DNA of 64,000 bases from Rhodanobacteraceae bacterium. GTDB taxonomy: Bacteria; Pseudomonadota; Gammaproteobacteria; Xanthomonadales; SZUA-5. The stretch spans positions 186,001-250,000 of the forward strand of contig JADJPR010000007.1 of assembly GCA_016713135.1 (NCBI GenBank), read 5' to 3'. The number at the start of each line of letters is the position of its first letter. Positions within the stretch are counted from its first letter, which is position 1. This document shows positions 18,431 through 26,861 of the stretch, one piece after another. The position numbers and the translations under genes were made by a program. The notes under the pieces are model-generated. The model did no database searches and was not told the DNA's origin. It saw only the letters and a list, made by a program, of their open reading frames with translations.

Positions 18431-18991
18431 TCAGCCTTTCAACGGCTCGAGGATTGCGTCCAGGTTCAGCGTGTCGCAGAACTCGAGGAAGTCCTCGCGC
18501 AGGCTGGAGATATGCGCCGAGGCCGGAATGCCGATGGAGATCTGCGCGGAGAACATCTCGGCGCCGGTCTGCGCCGCGCGGTAGCGCGACGATGACAGCG
18601 CCTCGACCGTGATGCCGCGGCGCGAGAAGAACTCGGCCAGCTGGTACAGGATGCCCGGACGATCCGCCGCGATCACCTCGACCGTGTACGGCAGGCTGCT
18701 GCCGGTCAGTTCGCGCGAGCTGGTCCGGCGCATGGTGAGCGCCATCTGGTCGTCACGCTGGATCTTGGTCAGGGCGTTCTCGCATTTTGCGATCGCATCC
18801 CAGGCGCCGGAAGCCAGCAGTTGCACCGACACTTCCTGGCCGAGCAAGGCCACCCGGGCCTCCAGCAGATTGCAGCCGGCGTCCAGCACGCGTTTGCCAA
18901 GCACCGTCAGCAATGGCACCGAGTTGGGCGCGATGGCCGATACCAGCAAGTGATTCTCGGGGACGGCGGGGCGTGGAGCGGGATCGGACAC
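18431..18991 (-). CDS. gcvR: glycine cleavage system transcriptional repressor GcvR
   Basis: GcvR-like protein (186 aa) with two ACT domains. HLLVSAIAPNSVPLLTVLGK begins the first and YTVEVIAADRPGILYQLAEF the second. In E. coli GcvR binds GcvA to repress the glycine cleavage genes. No ATG is available; the GTG at 18991 gives the family length (about 190 aa). It is divergent from dapA, an arrangement common in gammaproteobacteria. Confidence 0.85.
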   Translation of the reverse strand: MSDPAPRPAVPENHLLVSAIAPNSVPLLTVLGKRVLDAGCNLLEARVALLGQEVSVQLLASGAWDAIAKCENALTKIQRDDQMALTMRRTSSRELTGSSLPYTVEVIAADRPGILYQLAEFFSRRGITVEALSSSRYRAAQTGAEMFSAQISIGIPASAHISSLREDFLEFCDTLNLDAILEPLKG

Positions 18992-19118
18992 GGCGGGAGC
19001 TTGGCCTTGCAGGATGGAACTGCCCGGAAGCTGACCCGGGCAGCCCTGCAGAATACTTGTCAGCTCGGAAAACCCGCAAGTAAGATCGGCCGCAACGACC
19101 TTGAAGGATCCCGTCGAC

Positions 19119-20018
19119 GTGCACATTTCCGGCAGCATCCCGGCGCTGGTGACGCCGTTCCAGCGCGCGGGCGCGCTCGACCTGGTGGCCTTCGATGCCC
19201 TGGTGCAATGGCATCTGGACGAGGGCAGCAACGGACTGGTGGTCGGCGGTTCCACCGGGGAATCGGGTGCGCTCGAGGAAACCGAGCTGGCCAGCCTGCT
19301 GGAAGTCGCGCTGCGGCGCGTCGCGGGCAAGGTCCCGGTGATTGCCGGTACGGGCGGCGCAGCCACCAGCAAGGCGCTACGCCTGTGCCAGTTGGCGCAC
19401 AAGGTCGGTGCCGACGCGGCGCTCGCGGTAACCCCCTACTATTCGCGCCCGACCCAGTCCGGCATGCGCGCTCACTTCGCGGCGCTGGCCGATGAGGGTG
19501 GCTTGCCGGTGATCCTGTACAACGTGCCGGGACGCACCGGTGTCGACTTGCTGCCGGAGACCGTGGCGCAGCTGGCGCCGCACCCGCGCATCATCGGCAT
19601 CAAGGAAGCGGTGGCTGATCCGGCGCGCATGCAGGCCCTGCTTGAGTTGCGCAGCGAGTCCTTCGGCGTGCTGAGCGGAGACGATCCCACCGCGCTGCGC
19701 GCCGTGCTGGCCGGGGCGGATGGCGTGATCTCGGTGGTCGCCAACCTGGTACCCCGCACCTTCGCTGAACTCGTGCGCGCCGCGCGCGCCGGACAGGGGC
19801 AGGCAGCGCAGCAAATCGACGCTATGCTTGCGCCCCTGTATGCCGCTGTCGCCAGCGAGCCGAATCCGATCCCGGTGAAGGCGGGTCTGGCGATGATGGG
19901 GCGGGCGTGGGATGTCCTGCGCCTGCCGCTGTTGCCGCTGTCGCAGCCCTTGAGGCCCGCGCTGGCGGCGGCGCTCGAAGCTGCCGGTGTCCGGCTCGCC
20001 CCGAAGCTGGCGGCCTGA
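19119..20018 (+). CDS. dapA: 4-hydroxy-tetrahydrodipicolinate synthase DapA
   Basis: DapA (299 aa) condenses pyruvate with aspartate semialdehyde in lysine and diaminopimelate synthesis. Visible are GSIPALVTPF, the active-site loop GGSTGESGAL, the Tyr in VTPYYSRPTQ, and the Schiff-base Lys in IIGIKEAV. I prefer the GTG at 19119 (reading V/M-HISGSIPAL), because AAGGA lies 10 bp upstream and the family starts there. A TTG at 19101 would add six residues. Confidence 0.94.
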   Translation: MHISGSIPALVTPFQRAGALDLVAFDALVQWHLDEGSNGLVVGGSTGESGALEETELASLLEVALRRVAGKVPVIAGTGGAATSKALRLCQLAHKVGADAALAVTPYYSRPTQSGMRAHFAALADEGGLPVILYNVPGRTGVDLLPETVAQLAPHPRIIGIKEAVADPARMQALLELRSESFGVLSGDDPTALRAVLAGADGVISVVANLVPRTFAELVRAARAGQGQAAQQIDAMLAPLYAAVASEPNPIPVKAGLAMMGRAWDVLRLPLLPLSQPLRPALAAALEAAGVRLAPKLAA

Positions 20019-20059
20019 GCCTCCCGCGGCACCCACACACGTTGAGGATCGAACCACGA

Positions 20060-20654
20060 ATGTTGCGCGCGCGCTTGGCGTCTGCTGGAAAACTGGTGCT
20101 GGTGGCGGCCCTGTGCCTGCCCTATGGCTGCAGCCTGATCAACCGGCCGATCGTCTACGAGGACGCGCGTGAGACGCCGCCGCTGCAGGTGCCGAACGGG
20201 CTGATCGCGCCGGCGCCGAACCCGGCGCTGCAGATTCCGGCGGTGGCCGGCATGGCGTCGAATGTGGATGCGGCCCCGCCGACGCTGGGCAATACGGTAG
20301 CCGTGGCGCGGGCTGGATTGCCGCGCGCGGCGAATGCCGTGCTGTCGCTGGACGACGAGGCCGACAGCGCCTTCCGCCGTGTCGGCATCGCGCTGGAACG
20401 CAGCGGTTGCTGCCGCATGGTGTCCAGGGACCCGGCGGCGAAGAGCTACCAGGTCGAACTGACCGCGGCGGCGCCCAAAGCGTGGCTTCTTCAGGCGCAT
20501 GTTCGGTGGCGATGCGCCATCGACCATCATGACGCTGCAGGTGGCGGCGGCGGATACCGGCGCCACCGTCAGCGTGGTGGATGCCGATGGTGGCACGCGC
20601 CGGGATGATCCGGCGATGACCGTGCTCGGTGTCGTCGAAGCGCGCCTGCGTTGA
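20060..20654 (+). pseudogene. bamC: BamC-like outer-membrane lipoprotein, frameshifted
   Basis: Short BamC/NlpB-like lipoprotein of the outer-membrane assembly complex. The lipobox is LPYGC after a signal peptide (MLRARLASAGKLVLVAALC), and the mature part begins SLINRPIVYED. The reading frame breaks near 20483. Removing one T in AAAGCGTGGC joins SYQVELTAAAPKAG to FFRRMFGGDAPSTIMTL and continues to a stop at 20654, with a normal C-terminus (TVLGVVEARLR). As written, the upstream frame runs into unrelated sequence. Directly follows dapA, its usual neighbour. A sequencing indel is a likely cause. Confidence 0.78.
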
Positions 20655-20667
20655 GCCGGCGCTGCTT

Positions 20668-20991
20668 TCAGCGCTCCAGCAGTGGGAGCTTGCCGGGCTT
20701 GCCGTCCCAGTCCTTGGCGTCGGCAGGCGCTTCCTTGCGCACGGTAATGGTCGGCCAGCCGGCCGCCAGTTCCCGGTTCAGCGCAATGAAGTGCTCCTGG
20801 CCCTTGGGCACGTCGTCTTCAGGGAAGATCGCGTTGGCCGGGCACTCGGGCTCGCACAGGGTGCAGTCGATGCACTCGTCCGGATCGATCGCGAGGAAGT
20901 TCGGGCCTTCGTGGAAGCAGTCCACTGGACATACTTCCACGCAATCCGTGTACTTGCACTTGATGCAGTTTTCGACGACAACAAAGGGCAT
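20668..20991 (-). CDS. fdxA: 7Fe ferredoxin FdxA
   Basis: Seven-iron ferredoxin (107 aa) with one 3Fe-4S and one 4Fe-4S cluster. Cysteine motifs are CIKCKYTDCVEVCPVDC and CIDCTLCEPECP. The extended C-terminus (HFIALNRELAAGWPTI) is typical of the Azotobacter FdI/FdxA type, and the length matches. The ATG at 20991 (MPFVVVENC) matches the family start. It is convergent with the bamC-like gene and lies just beyond the tRNA gene on the same strand. Confidence 0.95.
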   Translation of the reverse strand: MPFVVVENCIKCKYTDCVEVCPVDCFHEGPNFLAIDPDECIDCTLCEPECPANAIFPEDDVPKGQEHFIALNRELAAGWPTITVRKEAPADAKDWDGKPGKLPLLER

Positions 20992-21012
20992 TGGCAAGCA
21001 CAACCAGAAAAA

Positions 21013-21087
21013 TGGCGCTCCCTACGAGAATCGAACTCGTGTTTTAGCCTTGAGAGGGCCACGTCCTGACCGCTAGACGAAGGGAGC
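21013..21087 (-). tRNA. tRNA-Glu (CTC anticodon)
   Basis: On the minus strand it runs from GCTCCCTTCGTC to GGGAGCGCCA. Present are a 7-bp acceptor stem, the CGTCTAGCGGTCAGGACG D-arm region, anticodon loop CTCTCAA (anticodon CTC, reading GAG), the T-arm GAGTTCGATTCTC, and an encoded CCA end. Folded by eye. Confidence 0.93.
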
Positions 21088-21103
21088 GCTGCGGAGCTCT
21101 GCG

Positions 21104-21132
21104 ATAATAGCGACCCGCCACGCGCCCCACAA
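21104..21132 (-). promoter_or_regulatory. sigma-70 promoter of tRNA-Glu
   Basis: Minus strand: TTGTGG (21132-21127), 17-bp spacer, TATTAT (21109-21104), about 16 bp ahead of the tRNA 5' end. The spacing and both boxes are good. Confidence 0.75.
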
Positions 21133-21199
21133 CCCGGCGCACACAAGAACAACGAATGGATCGAGGCGTGAGCCCTCAGCAACCATACATGGACAGTAG

Positions 21200-22582
21200 A
21201 TGACGGAAATGGACAGCAACTCCAGCGATCACCCGGCGCACAACGAGCACCTGCCGATCGTGCTGCATCGCGCGGCGCACACGATCTCGCGCAAGCGCAT
21301 CAGCTCCGCCGCGGTGCGCGTGCTCTACGGCCTGCGCGAGGCCGGATTCCAGGCGCACCTGGTCGGCGGCGCGGTGCGCGATCTGCTGCTCGGCGCCGAT
21401 CCCAAGGACTACGACGTTGCCACGGATGCGCACCCGGAAGACATCCGCAAGGTGTTCCGCACCTGCCGCCTGATCGGCCGCCGTTTCGTCATCGCGCACG
21501 TGCGCTTCGGCCAGGAGATCATCGAGGTCACCACTTTCCGCGGGGGCGGCGGCATTGGCCCTGACGACGAGCACCCGGACCGCGAGGTGGAGGCCGAGGG
21601 CCTGATCCTGCGCGACAACGTCTTCGGCAGCATCGAGGAGGACGCCTGTCGCCGCGATTTCACCGTCAATGCCTTGTACTACAGCATCGACGACTTCTCG
21701 GTGCGCGACTACGTCGGCGGCCTCGCCGATCTTGCCGAGCGCCAACTGCGCCTGATCGGCGACCCGGAGCAGCGTTACCGCGAGGACCCGGTGCGCATGC
21801 TGCGCGCGGCGCGGCTGGCGGCCAAGCTCGGCTTCAAGATCGAGCGTGCCACCGAGGAACCCATCGGCCGCCTGGCCTGTCTGCTCGACGGCATCCCGCC
21901 AGCGCGCCTGTTCGACGATCTGCAGAAACTGTTTCTCTACGGCCACGCCGAGAAGAGCTACGACCAGTTGCTCCGGCTGCGTTTGTTCGAGCACCTGTTC
22001 CCGAGTGTCAGTGTCGATGCCGACACCGGCCGCCCCTATGCCGATGCGCTGATCCGCGCCGCCTTGCGCAGCACCGATGCGCGCGTAGCCGAAGGCAAGT
22101 CGGTGACGCCGGCCTTCCTGTTCGCGGCCTTCCTGTGGGAGCCGTTCCAGATGGCCTGCGCGCACATCGATGTGCAGGTGGAAGGCGCGATGGCCGATGC
22201 CGCCGAAGAGATCTTCCGCGAATCGGTCGAGCGCGTCGCGCTGCCCAAGCGCTTCTCCGTGGTCACCCGCGAGATCTGGGAACTGCAGCCGCGCTTCGCG
22301 ACCAATTCGCCCAGCCGCGCGCGCCGCCTGCTGCGCCACCCGCGCTTCCGCGCCGCCTTCGATTTCCTCGTGCTGCGCGCCGAGGTGGACCCGGACCTGG
22401 TGGACCAGGCGCGTCGCTGGGAGGCGGCGCAGACCTGCGCCGAGGGCGAGTTCGACGGCCTGTTCCGCGGCCTCGCTGCGGTGCCCGCCGGACCACGCCT
22501 GCCAGCCGAATCCGACGCCAAGGCGCCGGCCAAGCGCCGTCGCCGCCGTCGCCGCAAGCCGGCCACTGCGCCCGCCGAATGA
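21200..22582 (+). CDS. pcnB: poly(A) polymerase I
   Basis: PcnB (460 aa) adds poly(A) tails that promote RNA decay. The nucleotidyltransferase core LVGGAVRDLLLGADPKDYDV holds the GG and DxD signatures. Further motifs are RRDFTVNALYYS and the RNA-binding RYREDPVRMLRAARLAAKLG. The C-terminus is a basic tail (KRRRRRRRK), as in E. coli PcnB, which separates it from CCA-adding enzymes. The stop overlaps the folK start (ATGA), which is the usual pcnB-folK pair. Confidence 0.95.
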   Translation: MTEMDSNSSDHPAHNEHLPIVLHRAAHTISRKRISSAAVRVLYGLREAGFQAHLVGGAVRDLLLGADPKDYDVATDAHPEDIRKVFRTCRLIGRRFVIAHVRFGQEIIEVTTFRGGGGIGPDDEHPDREVEAEGLILRDNVFGSIEEDACRRDFTVNALYYSIDDFSVRDYVGGLADLAERQLRLIGDPEQRYREDPVRMLRAARLAAKLGFKIERATEEPIGRLACLLDGIPPARLFDDLQKLFLYGHAEKSYDQLLRLRLFEHLFPSVSVDADTGRPYADALIRAALRSTDARVAEGKSVTPAFLFAAFLWEPFQMACAHIDVQVEGAMADAAEEIFRESVERVALPKRFSVVTREIWELQPRFATNSPSRARRLLRHPRFRAAFDFLVLRAEVDPDLVDQARRWEAAQTCAEGEFDGLFRGLAAVPAGPRLPAESDAKAPAKRRRRRRRKPATAPAE

Positions 22583-23094
22583 ACCGGCGCGAGCGCGCCT
22601 TCGTCGGGCTCGGCAGCAATCTCGGCGAGCCCGCGCAGCAACTCGCCAGCGCGGTGCGTGCGTTGGCGGCGCTGCCACGCTCGACCCTGGTCGCGGTTTC
22701 GCCGGGCTACGAATCCTTGCCCTGGGGCGATCCGGACCAGGCCAATTTCCTCAACGCGGTGGCGGCGATCGACACTGCGCTCACGCCGCAGCAGTTGCTC
22801 GCCGAGTTGCTGCGGATCGAACTCGCGCATGGCCGCGACCGCAGTAGCGGCCGCCGCAACGGCCCGCGCACGCTGGACCTGGACTTGTTGGTGCACGGCG
22901 CGCGGGTCGTCGACGAGCCCGGCCTGCAGCTGCCGCACCCACGCTTGCCTGAGCGCGCATTCGTGCTGCTGCCGCTGCATGACCTGGCGCCGGGGCTGGA
23001 GATTCCTGGCATCGGCGCGCTGAAATCCTTGCTCAAGCCGGAATTCGCTAGTCTGTGCTGGCGCGCCGACGGCGCCGACACGCCTCCCCGCTGA
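22579..23094 (+). CDS. folK: HPPK, folate synthesis (FolK)
   Basis: 6-hydroxymethyl-7,8-dihydropterin pyrophosphokinase (171 aa) of folate synthesis. Signatures are AFVGLGSNLGEPAQQL, FLNAVAAIDT, the HPPK motif GRRNGPRTLDLDLLVHG with its metal-binding DLD, and LPHPRLPERAFVLLPL. The ATG overlaps the pcnB stop by 4 bp, and panB follows after 14 bp. The folK-panB-panC order links folate and pantothenate synthesis, as in many gammaproteobacteria (PanB uses methylene-THF). Confidence 0.95.
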   Translation: MNRRERAFVGLGSNLGEPAQQLASAVRALAALPRSTLVAVSPGYESLPWGDPDQANFLNAVAAIDTALTPQQLLAELLRIELAHGRDRSSGRRNGPRTLDLDLLVHGARVVDEPGLQLPHPRLPERAFVLLPLHDLAPGLEIPGIGALKSLLKPEFASLCWRADGADTPPR

Positions 23095-23108
23095 TCCTGC
23101 GAGACGCC

Positions 23109-23936
23109 ATGTACGCCACCGCCGCCACCACGCCGTCGCAGAAGCCGGTCTCCGTGCCCGGACTGCGCAAGATGAAGCAGGACGGCACGCCGATCGTCGC
23201 GCTGACCGGCTACGACGCCAGTTTCGCGCATGTGCTGGACGCCGCCGGCATCGATGTCGTGCTCGTCGGCGACTCGCTCGGCATGGTCTTCCAGGGGCAT
23301 CCGAACACCCTGCCGGTAACCGTGGACGACATCGTTTACCACAGCCGCGCGGTGCGCCGCGGTCTGTCGCGCGCGCTGCTGATGGCGGACATGCCCTTCC
23401 TGAGCTACGCGACGCCCGAGCAGGCGCTGGTGACGGCCAAGCGCCTGCTGGTGGAAGCCGAGGCCGGCATGGTCAAGCTCGAGGGCGGCCAGGACTGCGT
23501 GCTCGATGTGATCCGTTTCCTGACCGAGCGCGAGATCCCGGTGTGCGCGCACCTCGGCCTGACCCCGCAGTCGATCCTGCGCATGGGCGGCTTCCGCGTG
23601 CAGGGGCGCGAGGAGGCGGCGCAAAAGAAGATCCTGGAACAGGCGCACGCGGTCGCCGCCGCCGGCGCCGAGGCGCTGGTGCTTGAATGTGTGCCGGCGA
23701 AGCTGGCGGCAGAGATCACCCGCGCAATCGACATTCCGACCATCGGCATCGGTGCCGGAGTCGACTGCGACGGCCAGATCCTGGTCAGCTACGATCTGCT
23801 CGGCATCACCCCCGGCAAGCGCGTGCGCTTCACCAAGGACTTCCTGATCGAGACCGGCAGCGTACACCGCGCCATCGAGCGCTATGCCGAGGACGTGCGC
23901 GCGCGCCGGTTTCCGGGGCCTGAGCACAGTTTCTGA
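23109..23936 (+). CDS. panB: ketopantoate hydroxymethyltransferase PanB
   Basis: PanB (275 aa) transfers a hydroxymethyl group from methylene-THF to alpha-ketoisovalerate in pantothenate synthesis. Motifs are ALTGYDASFAHVLD, the metal-binding VLVGDSLGMV, ADMPFLSY, VKLEGG, AHLGLTPQS, and IGIGAGVDCDGQILV. ATG at 23109 with GAGAC just upstream. The panB-panC gap is filled by a fold-back hairpin (copy D). Confidence 0.96.
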   Translation: MYATAATTPSQKPVSVPGLRKMKQDGTPIVALTGYDASFAHVLDAAGIDVVLVGDSLGMVFQGHPNTLPVTVDDIVYHSRAVRRGLSRALLMADMPFLSYATPEQALVTAKRLLVEAEAGMVKLEGGQDCVLDVIRFLTEREIPVCAHLGLTPQSILRMGGFRVQGREEAAQKKILEQAHAVAAAGAEALVLECVPAKLAAEITRAIDIPTIGIGAGVDCDGQILVSYDLLGITPGKRVRFTKDFLIETGSVHRAIERYAEDVRARRFPGPEHSF

Positions 23937-23940
23937 GAGG

Positions 23941-24070
23941 CCGGTTGTGGGTTCTGGGTTCTGGGTTGTGGGCAGCCCTGGCACGCTCCGATCCAGAGGC
24001 TTCCCGCGCCGCGAGGTCGCGGGGCTCGGAGGTGTGCAGCCCACAACCCAGAACCCACAACTCACAACCG
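23941..24070. repeat. fold-back heptamer hairpin, copy D
   Basis: Left arm 23942-23973 (GTTGTGG and GTTCTGG units) pairs with right arm 24038-24070 (CCACAAC and CCAGAAC units). The C-to-G variant units fall at matching places in the two arms. It fills the gap between panB and panC, ending 11 bp before the panC ATG. Confidence 0.87.
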
Positions 24071-24081
24071 AATTGAGCGCC

Positions 24082-24927
24082 ATGCACCGCTACACCGAAC
24101 CCGCCCCGATGCGCGCACTGCTGCGCGAATGGCGCATCGCACGCCAGCGGATTGCTTTCGTGCCGACCATGGGCAATTTGCACGAGGGCCATATCTCGCT
24201 GGTGCAGCGGGCGCGCGGGCTGGCGGACAAGGTGGTGGCGAGTGTGTTCGTCAACCCGACGCAGTTCGGTCCCTCCGAGGACTACGCGGCCTATCCGCGT
24301 ACGCTGGAACGGGATGCCGCTTTCCTGGCCGAAGCGGGTTGCGATGTGCTGTTCACGCCGACCATCGCGGCCATGTATCCCTATGGCGAGACCGAGGCCT
24401 GGGTGGATGTGCCGAGCCTGTCAGGCATCCTTTGCGGCGCCTTCCGCCCGGGGCATTTCCGCGGCGTGGCGACGGTCGTCGCGCGGCTGTTCAACCACGT
24501 GGCGCCGGATGTGGCGGTGTTCGGCGAGAAGGATTTCCAGCAACTGCTGCTGATCCGGCGGATGACGCGCGATCTCGGCTTCCCGATCGAGATCGTCGGC
24601 GCGCCCACCGCGCGCGATGCCGACGGCCTGGCCTTGTCCTCGCGCAACCAGTACCTGACCGCCGACGAACGCCGGACCGCCGGCACCGTCTATCGCGTGC
24701 TGCGCAGCGTGGCCGACGCGGTGTCGGCCGGCGCCGAGGCTGCGGAGCCGGTCGCCCGCGGACTGGAGGAGCTGAAGGATGCGGGCTTCCGCCCCGACTA
24801 CCTGGAAGTGCGCAGCGCGCAATCCCTGCAGCTGCCGGCGGTGGACGAGCGCGAACTGGTGGTGCTGGCGGCTGCCTGGCTCGGGCGGGCGCGGCTGATC
24901 GACAACCTGCGTTTCACCAAATCCTGA
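24082..24927 (+). CDS. panC: pantothenate synthetase PanC
   Basis: PanC (281 aa) joins pantoate and beta-alanine using ATP. HIGH-type motif: FVPTMGNLHEGHISLV. Other signatures are VFVNPTQFGPSEDYAAYPRT, the pantoate site PGHFRGVATVVARLFN, FGEKDFQQL, and the KMSKS-like LALSSRNQYL. Length is standard. The start follows the hairpin repeat. panD is not in the window, so beta-alanine must come from elsewhere. Confidence 0.96.
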   Translation: MHRYTEPAPMRALLREWRIARQRIAFVPTMGNLHEGHISLVQRARGLADKVVASVFVNPTQFGPSEDYAAYPRTLERDAAFLAEAGCDVLFTPTIAAMYPYGETEAWVDVPSLSGILCGAFRPGHFRGVATVVARLFNHVAPDVAVFGEKDFQQLLLIRRMTRDLGFPIEIVGAPTARDADGLALSSRNQYLTADERRTAGTVYRVLRSVADAVSAGAEAAEPVARGLEELKDAGFRPDYLEVRSAQSLQLPAVDERELVVLAAAWLGRARLIDNLRFTKS

Positions 24928-25071
24928 CGCACGTTGCAATCTTCTGAATGCGCGCAACAGGTGTATGGATTCCTGCAACAAGCTGTGGTACGTTTACAAC
25001 CACTCTGACAGCTTAGCAACATCAGCCGGTCAGGGTACGCAGGGCGCGTTGAGGTAATCGTCACTCCGATT

Positions 25072-25106
25072 AAAACCCTCTCCACATTGGAAGAGGGTTT
25101 TTTTTT
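25072..25106 (+). terminator. strong Rho-independent terminator
   Basis: AAAACCCTCT (25072-25081) pairs perfectly with AGAGGGTTTT (25092-25101) across a 10-nt loop, followed by a T-run to 25106. It lies 145 bp past the panC stop and 50 bp before pgi. It may end panC transcription or a small RNA encoded in 24928-25106 (see findings). No other gene is visible in that gap. Confidence 0.88.
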
Positions 25107-25157
25107 GCCCTTTCGGCGTGGAGACTGGCGGCCTGATTCCTGCGACCGGAGCCGCCG

Positions 25158-26771
25158 ATGTCCGCCTTCCCCGAGCTGCGCCAGCAACTGGTGGCCTGCC
25201 TGCGCGCACACGCGAAAGGCGAGGGTACCGATCTTCGGGCCCTGTTCGCGACCGATCCGGCGCGCGCGGCGCGCTTTGCCATCGAACTGCCGGGCTTGTG
25301 GCTGGACCTGTCGAAGCAGGCGCTCAGCGAGCGTCTGCTGGCGGACATGACGGCGATCGCCGAACGCATGGACCTGCGCGGCGCGTTGTCTGAACTCTTC
25401 GAAGGCCACATCGTCAATGCGACCGAGGGCCGCGCTGCGCTGCATACGCTGCTGCGCGTGCCGGCCGATGGTCCCGTCGCCGACGCCCTGCGCGACCGCC
25501 ACGACGACATCCAGGGCAGCCTGCACAGCATGGCGGCCCTGGCCGGGCATCTGGCGGGCGAGGGCATCGAGGTGCTGGTGAACCTCGGGATAGGGGGGTC
25601 CGACCTCGGCCCGCGGCTGATCTACGACGCGCTGGCCAGCGAAGCCTTGCCCGGACGCCGGCTGCGCTTCGTCGCCAATGTCGACGGCAATGCACTGGAT
25701 GCCGTGCTGCGCCACCTCGACCCGCGCAAGAGCGCTTTCGTGCTCGCGTCCAAGAGCTTTGGCACCCAGGAAACCCGGATGAACGCGGAGAGCGCGATCC
25801 GCTGGATGCGCGCGCGCGGGTTGAGCGAACAGGAGGTGTCGCAGCGGCTGATCGCGGTCACCGCGAAACCCGCGGCGGCGCGCGCTTTCGGAGTGCCGGA
25901 CGAACACATCCTCGCCTTCGACGAGGCGGTCGGCGGGCGCTATTCGGTGTGGAGCGCGATCGGCTTCCCGCTGGTCTACGCCTTCGGCATCGAGCGTTTT
26001 CGTGAGTTGCTGGCCGGCGCGCATGCCATCGACCGCCATGTGCACGAGGCGCCGTGGGCCGGCAATGCCGGCTTCCTGCTCGCGCTGGTGGAGCTGCTGC
26101 ACCGCTGCGGTTATGGCCACCCCAGCCACGCCGTGGTGGTCTACGACGAGCGCCTCGCGCGGCTGCCGGAATACCTGCAGCAGCTGGAGATGGAATCGAA
26201 CGGCAAGAGTGTCGACGTCAGCGGCGAGGCACTGCCGTTCCCGAGCGCGCCGGTGGTCTGGGGTGGTGTCGGCACCAGTGTGCAGCATGCCTTTTTCCAG
26301 GCCCTGCACCAGGGTACCGACGTGGTCCCGGTCAGCTTCGTCGCCGCGGCGAGCGTGGGCCACGAGTGGCCGGCGCATCACGACGCACTGATCGCGAACA
26401 TGGCGGCCCAGGGCGCGGCGCTGCTGCGCGGGCGCAGCTTCGACGAGGCGCTGGCGCAAGAGCGCGATCCCGCCGATCCGGCCGCCATCGCGCGCGCCCG
26501 CCAGCGGGTGTTCCCCGGCAACCGGCCGAGCACCACGATCCTGCTTGATCGCGTGGAACCGCGCACCCTCGGCGCGCTGGTGGCACTGATGGAACACAAG
26601 GTGTACCTCGCCGGCCGCATGCTCGGCATCAACTCCTTCGACCAATGGGGCGTGGAACTCGGCAAGGAGATTTGCGGCGAGCTGCTGCCATGGGTCTCAG
26701 GCGGCCCGGCGCCCGGCGGCTTCGACAGCTCCACCGCGGCGCTGGTGGAGCGCTACCGCCGCCAGCCGTAG
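25158..26771 (+). CDS. pgi: glucose-6-phosphate isomerase
   Basis: Phosphoglucose isomerase (537 aa), which interconverts glucose-6-P and fructose-6-P. Signatures are VNLGIGGSDLGPRLIYDAL, SKSFGTQETRMNA, GGRYSVWSAIGFPLVYAFG, ESNGKSVDVSG, VWGGVGTSVQHAFFQALHQG and the C-terminal INSFDQWGVELGKE. Length is standard. The start ATG follows GGAGCCGCCG, about 8 bp downstream of GGAG. It is isolated from panC by the terminator. Confidence 0.96.
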   Translation: MSAFPELRQQLVACLRAHAKGEGTDLRALFATDPARAARFAIELPGLWLDLSKQALSERLLADMTAIAERMDLRGALSELFEGHIVNATEGRAALHTLLRVPADGPVADALRDRHDDIQGSLHSMAALAGHLAGEGIEVLVNLGIGGSDLGPRLIYDALASEALPGRRLRFVANVDGNALDAVLRHLDPRKSAFVLASKSFGTQETRMNAESAIRWMRARGLSEQEVSQRLIAVTAKPAAARAFGVPDEHILAFDEAVGGRYSVWSAIGFPLVYAFGIERFRELLAGAHAIDRHVHEAPWAGNAGFLLALVELLHRCGYGHPSHAVVVYDERLARLPEYLQQLEMESNGKSVDVSGEALPFPSAPVVWGGVGTSVQHAFFQALHQGTDVVPVSFVAAASVGHEWPAHHDALIANMAAQGAALLRGRSFDEALAQERDPADPAAIARARQRVFPGNRPSTTILLDRVEPRTLGALVALMEHKVYLAGRMLGINSFDQWGVELGKEICGELLPWVSGGPAPGGFDSSTAALVERYRRQP

Positions 26772-26831
26772 AGCGGAGCTTGCTCCGCTGGCGCGAGGGT
26801 CCTTAGAGCGGAGCTTGCTCCGCTGGCGCTT
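26770..26831. repeat. tandem copies of a perfect palindrome
   Basis: AGCGGAGCTTGCTCCGCT occurs at 26772-26789 and again at 26807-26824, each followed by GGCGC. Each is an 8-bp stem with a TT centre. Found just after the pgi stop in the convergent pgi/queG gap. Could act as a bidirectional terminator or be a short interspersed repeat. Confidence 0.7.
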
Positions 26832-26861
26832 GCGCCGGGGGCCAGCCGAGCAAGCTCGGCG

